Positions 32,697 through 35,745 of a stretch of DNA of 35,745 nt are shown piece after piece (the stretch's first letter is position 1; each line of letters opens with the position of its first letter). Made by a program: the position numbers and the translations under genes. The stretch spans positions 1 to 35,745 of the forward strand of contig JAJTID010000122.1 in assembly GCA_021300155.1 (NCBI GenBank), in the 5' to 3' direction. The notes under the pieces are model-generated. The model searched no databases. It saw only the letters and a program-made list of their open reading frames with translations, and had not been told where the DNA came from. Origin of the DNA: Pirellula sp. (lineage in GTDB: Bacteria > Planctomycetota > Planctomycetia > Pirellulales > Pirellulaceae).

Positions 32697-33404
32697 ATGA
32701 AAAGGTCTTTTGGCAACTTGGTTGTTGGTTCGCTTGCAGTGATCGCCCTTGGATTCACAACATCTACTGTTTCGGCGCAGGTTCAAGCTCAACCTGCTAG
32801 CCGAGCACAACCAGTTCAACCTGGACATGAAGGGCATTCTCATGAAGGCCACTCGCACGACGGCCACGATCACGGCAAGGAAACCATTGCGTTTCAATTG
32901 CCACAGTGGAAGACGATGCACTTTGAAGATGCTACGAAAGCTAAGCAACATGCAGAAATGGTCAAAAAGCTCGGATGTGAAGTCAAGCAAGGTCAACACT
33001 CGGGGCATATTGACTTGACCTATCGTTGCGTCGAATGGAGTTCAATGACGGTCGAAACACACGCACTCGCCGAGCAATGGATCGGATGGCTGAAAGGTTC
33101 CGGTTTCGATGTATCCCATGCTCACGCAGATCCCATTTACGCCGAGGGAAAAGAGGTAGTCGAGTTCCGTATGGTGAATTGGAAGTCGATTCACGGAAAA
33201 GGGACGGCAGACGAACAGCAATTCATCGAATTGCTCGGAAAAGTCGGCTGTGAAGTCGTCGTTGCTGAACACTCCGGACACAAAGACATCAAATTCCGTG
33301 CACCAACTTGGCGCGACGTTCATGTCGCCGAACACAAAGCTGCTGATGAGCTCGGAGCGTGGCTCAAGAAGAGCGGTTTCGAAGTCGCACCTCACAAACA
33401 TTGA
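32697..33404 (+). CDS. Exported protein with two ~80-residue repeats and His-rich linker
   Basis: This 235-residue protein has a signal peptide (about 1-28, ending VSAQ), a His-rich linker (GHEGHSHEGHSHDGHDHG, 43-60) and two copies of an ~80-residue module (about 61-141 and 152-233). Each module contains an aromatic W-K strand, a helix ending KLGCEV or KVGCEV (93-96, 184-187), the motif HSGH (101-104, 192-195), a second strand with W, then xWLKxxGFxV. Cys and HSGH stand 7 residues apart in both, which suggests a metal site. AAAAAGGA precedes ATG 32697; an in-frame start 78 nt upstream is rejected. The module was not recognised as a known domain. Confidence 0.82.
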   Translation: MKRSFGNLVVGSLAVIALGFTTSTVSAQVQAQPASRAQPVQPGHEGHSHEGHSHDGHDHGKETIAFQLPQWKTMHFEDATKAKQHAEMVKKLGCEVKQGQHSGHIDLTYRCVEWSSMTVETHALAEQWIGWLKGSGFDVSHAHADPIYAEGKEVVEFRMVNWKSIHGKGTADEQQFIELLGKVGCEVVVAEHSGHKDIKFRAPTWRDVHVAEHKAADELGAWLKKSGFEVAPHKH

Positions 33405-33444
33405 TCCCGATTCCCATATTCAACTGAAAAGATAGGACATGAAA

Positions 33445-33975
33445 ATGATGAGTAAGCCATTCGTAAAAATTGTGGTCGTGAGTCTTTCAATGTTAGTGGG
33501 TTGCGACAAGGTAGGTTCGAAACCAGAATCATCCAATACTCCAGCATCATCGCTCAGTATGGATATGCCTCCGCCAGCAACGGTCGAGATTCACGCCCAT
33601 CCAAGCGAAGGTCCTCATCATGGATCGCTGGTCGAATTGGGAAAGGAAGAGTTTCATGCCGAGCTTGTGCACGATTCAAAATCAGTCACGATTTATATCT
33701 TAGATAGCGATGCGAAAGCTGCCGTCCCGATTGATTCGCCTGAGTTGGTGATCAACATCGTACACGATGGTAAGCCAGAACAGTTTAAGCTGACCGCCGT
33801 TCCAGACGACGGCGATCCAAGCGGCAGGTCTTCGCGATTCGTTTCCAATGATACAGAGCTAGCCAGTCATGTTGACGACGAGAAAGCTCTACCGAAACTA
33901 AGTGTTTCGATCAACGGCAAATCATATCGCGGTTTCATCAGTCACAATCATTCAGGCCATGATCATGCGCATTAA
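33445..33975 (+). CDS. Metal-locus lipoprotein with His-rich ends
   Basis: This 176-residue lipoprotein has lipobox MLVGC (Cys20), then HAHPSEGPHHGSLVELG, a beta-rich domain and a C-terminal HNHSGHDHAH. It resembles the middle of the lipoprotein at 7298 (HxxxAHGGxxVxLGxxxxHVE), so each of the first and third modules has one. AGGA stands 7 nt before ATG 33445; ATG 33439 is possible. It is the last gene of the third module and converges on the glycosyltransferase gene only 13 nt away. It probably binds metal and assists the pump. Confidence 0.82.
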   Translation: MMSKPFVKIVVVSLSMLVGCDKVGSKPESSNTPASSLSMDMPPPATVEIHAHPSEGPHHGSLVELGKEEFHAELVHDSKSVTIYILDSDAKAAVPIDSPELVINIVHDGKPEQFKLTAVPDDGDPSGRSSRFVSNDTELASHVDDEKALPKLSVSINGKSYRGFISHNHSGHDHAH

Positions 33976-33988
33976 ATCGCGGGAATTC

Positions 33989-34996
33989 TTACGTGGAACC
34001 TGAGATATTGATTCGTCGCGAATTCGGACCGAGCCGAAGAAGGAGTTTTGGAAGACAAAGGTAGGAGGTATGAGTTGCATTGAACTGTTGATTTCGATCG
34101 ACATTTCTAACTTCGTCCGTTTGGCGTGGCGACTGATCGAGAACTTGCATTATCTCGATTCGCATCTGAGGATAAATTGCAAGCAGGTTCGCAATTGTGT
34201 CAGATTGCAAACAATTGGATGCTTGCCAAATGCGAGGTGGGTTTTCACCGAATCTATTGGCTAAAGCATTTGCCTTAGCGTCCCAGGGATAAGGTAACTC
34301 GGGCGGAATAGTTCGTTGCCATCTGCACTGGTCAAGGTGCTTCTTGGTTGGTCCGACGAAGTGATAGATGAAGCTTTGCATCACGGGGTTGTTTGCCCAC
34401 GCTGGCGTCTGATGCAAGTTGATGTTGAAGTCTGGCGGAAGAAAGCGAATGGAGCGGCGATGAAAAGTCCACAAGTGATTGACAATCAAGCACTCATCGC
34501 AGCCGAGATCGTGCTTGCCACCGGTTGGCAATAGATTGCTGATGATTTCTGCGAACATCAAACCGAAGGCATCGGTTCCATAGAGGTACAAGCCTCCGTT
34601 CGGATGCGTCCAGGCTGGCGCTGCCAGGACGTCACAGCGTCGGGCCCATTCTTCATGTGCCATCTGATTCCAACTGGCTCGATCGACGCGTCGTTGCGGG
34701 CTCTGGCGACCCGAGACCATTGCGAAGTCTGTTGGTTCGACGAGGTCGAACGGCGATGGGCAGTCACTGCGGATTACCATGTCGTTGTCAAGCTGGAGAA
34801 CATGACTGGAACCGAAGAGCGATTGCACGTGTTCGCAGACAAACATCTTCTGCCAGAACGGATGGCAAGAATGCAATGGGTTGGTGATCCAAAGAACCTG
34901 AGCGCCCCATCGCTTGGCAGCGGCTTTGTAGCTGGCTCGAACATTTGGTAGGCTTCGGCGCGGTGGCAAGTCGAGTACTGCAATCACTCGCTTCAT
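33989..34996 (-). CDS. GT8-like glycosyltransferase
   Basis: This 335-residue protein has an N-terminal Rossmann-like half with LQLDNDMVIRSD at about 67-78, giving a DxD-type motif that binds a nucleotide-sugar through a divalent ion. A later TGGKHDLGCDECLIVNHLW segment and a HFVGPTKKH motif resemble the C-terminal metal/phosphate site of GT8-like enzymes. AAGGAG lies upstream of its ATG, and its start overlaps the end of the radical SAM gene (ATGA), so the two are coupled. There is no signal peptide, which suggests cytoplasmic action. Sugar and acceptor are unknown. It seems unrelated to metal resistance. Confidence 0.7.
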   Translation of the reverse strand: MKRVIAVLDLPPRRSLPNVRASYKAAAKRWGAQVLWITNPLHSCHPFWQKMFVCEHVQSLFGSSHVLQLDNDMVIRSDCPSPFDLVEPTDFAMVSGRQSPQRRVDRASWNQMAHEEWARRCDVLAAPAWTHPNGGLYLYGTDAFGLMFAEIISNLLPTGGKHDLGCDECLIVNHLWTFHRRSIRFLPPDFNINLHQTPAWANNPVMQSFIYHFVGPTKKHLDQCRWQRTIPPELPYPWDAKANALANRFGENPPRIWQASNCLQSDTIANLLAIYPQMRIEIMQVLDQSPRQTDEVRNVDRNQQFNATHTSYLCLPKLLLRLGPNSRRINISGST

Positions 34997-35745
34997 CGTT
35001 TTTGCTCCTTGTTGGTAGGATCCTGGTGATGGAACGGGATCTTACGTGCTGGACATAGACCACATTGGGGAATTTCCTGAGTCGCAAAGAACTCCCGGAC
35101 CTCAGCGTCGGTTGCGCTCGGTGGACAAGCCTTGTAGTTACGAAAGAGCTGCCAAGCTGGGATCGCTTCCAGTCGAAGTTTTCGCTCCATATTGGCGAAG
35201 TACGCGAGAGCTGGGCATTTCCAAAGGTGGCCTTTGAATAGTTGCGTGCATGATCTTTGGAGGCAGATTTTCCAAGCTGCTTTGGGGCCGCTGTCGAATG
35301 GCATTGGTTTGCCATCGATCATGCGATACTGCTGTCGCCAGCCCTTGTGCGATTCACGGACTGCAATCTGTAGAGCTGGATACGCAGCTCGCCATTCGTT
35401 GAGTCTTTGAAGCACTTCGTTGAATTTCTTTCGATATGCTGGTGCGTTGCCATGTTGCGACACATCCATGCGAAAGCCGTTGTCGATGAGCGCTCTCGGC
35501 AAAGCTGGGTGGCGATCTAAGAAGAAGCCGTTAGTGACAAAGAGCCCAGGCGAGTCCGGAAATGCGCGACGAGAAAGCTCGATGATTTGAATCAAATCGG
35601 GATTGAGCGTTGGTTCTCCACCTAGGATTGCGATTTGCTTCGGTGCAAGTCGCCCTTGCCATGCTTCAAAGTTAGCATGTGCTTCGTCAACACTGACGAT
35701 GCCACCTAGGTGGAAGTTGGAATAATGCGAGCACTGTGCGCAGTA
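34993..35745 (-). CDS. Radical SAM/SPASM protein, truncated at right edge
   Basis: The frame is open from the right edge (250 codons in the window). At the edge stands YCAQCSHYS, the last two cysteines of a CxxxCxxC iron-sulfur motif whose first Cys would lie outside. GGEPTLNP at about 42-49 is the SAM-binding GGE motif. Cysteines near the C-terminus (CLQRSC, WKCPAL, YKACPP, CGLCPAR) form a SPASM/twitch-like region. It is therefore the C-terminal part of a radical SAM protein. It overlaps the glycosyltransferase gene by 4 nt, so the two probably act in one pathway, perhaps modification of a peptide or sugar. Confidence 0.82.
   Translation of the reverse strand, partial: YCAQCSHYSNFHLGGIVSVDEAHANFEAWQGRLAPKQIAILGGEPTLNPDLIQIIELSRRAFPDSPGLFVTNGFFLDRHPALPRALIDNGFRMDVSQHGNAPAYRKKFNEVLQRLNEWRAAYPALQIAVRESHKGWRQQYRMIDGKPMPFDSGPKAAWKICLQRSCTQLFKGHLWKCPALAYFANMERKLRLEAIPAWQLFRNYKACPPSATDAEVREFFATQEIPQCGLCPARKIPFHHQDPTNKEQKR

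Noticed and set aside
1-35745. CRISPR array, insertion sequence or integrase
   Set aside because: No regularly spaced repeat series, transposase, integrase or terminal inverted repeat pair was found on either strand; the short tandem repeats have only two to four units.

Overview
This window reads as a metal-resistance island from a planctomycete, most likely of the Pirellulaceae (Rhodopirellula/Stieleria-like) type. That placement is an inference from the style of the genes: roughly even GC, secreted Cys/His-rich proteins of the planctomycete kind, a very short ECF sigma/ZAS anti-sigma pair, weak or non-ATG starts, and heptad-period repeats between genes. No rRNA, convincing tRNA, CRISPR array, transposase or integrase was found.

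Layout. (1) 1-520 has no supported gene but carries a terminator and several hairpins. (2) 521-11017, minus strand: an exported Cys-rich protein and a 57-residue Cys-pair protein, a terminator, then a tight seven-gene operon: ECF sigma, anti-sigma with a Cys-rich extracytoplasmic domain, two proteins with TRASH/YHS-type metal-binding motifs, a double-length RND adaptor made of two adaptor modules in one chain, a CzcA/CusA-family RND pump with a His-rich insertion, and a sialidase-fold protein with a CxCC cluster. (3) 11465-14422, plus strand: two paralogous exported metallothionein-like proteins flanking a small lipoprotein, a GNAT acetyltransferase and a secreted coiled-coil protein with a His-rich tail. 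(4) 14561-23638, plus strand: a second Cys-rich exported protein, a second RND adaptor with a WCxEHxxPESxCxxC motif, its CzcA-type pump, a lipoprotein carrying two more copies of that motif, a MerP-like HMA protein, a thioredoxin-like protein and a Zn/Cd-type P1B ATPase. (5) 24284-33975, plus strand: a third Cys-rich protein, the only TolC/CzcC-type outer-membrane factor, a Tyr/His-rich secreted protein, a fourth Cys/His-rich protein, a third adaptor with a His-rich linker, a third RND pump, an exported protein built of two ~80-residue repeats, and a His-tailed lipoprotein. (6) 33989 to the right edge, minus strand: a glycosyltransferase and a radical SAM/SPASM protein, apparently outside the island.

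How it may work. The ATPase would move Zn/Cd-class ions out of the cytoplasm, three RND systems would move ions across the outer membrane (perhaps sharing one outer-membrane factor), and more than a dozen exported Cys/His-rich proteins would buffer metal between the membranes. The only recognisable transcriptional regulator is the ECF/anti-sigma pair, whose outer domain is a candidate metal sensor. The most unusual points are this extracytoplasmic metal-buffer set (including signal-bearing metallothioneins), the tandem-fused adaptor, insertions at the same site in two pumps (one His-rich, one made from repeat DNA), and a long hairpin that overlaps a strong ribosome-binding site.
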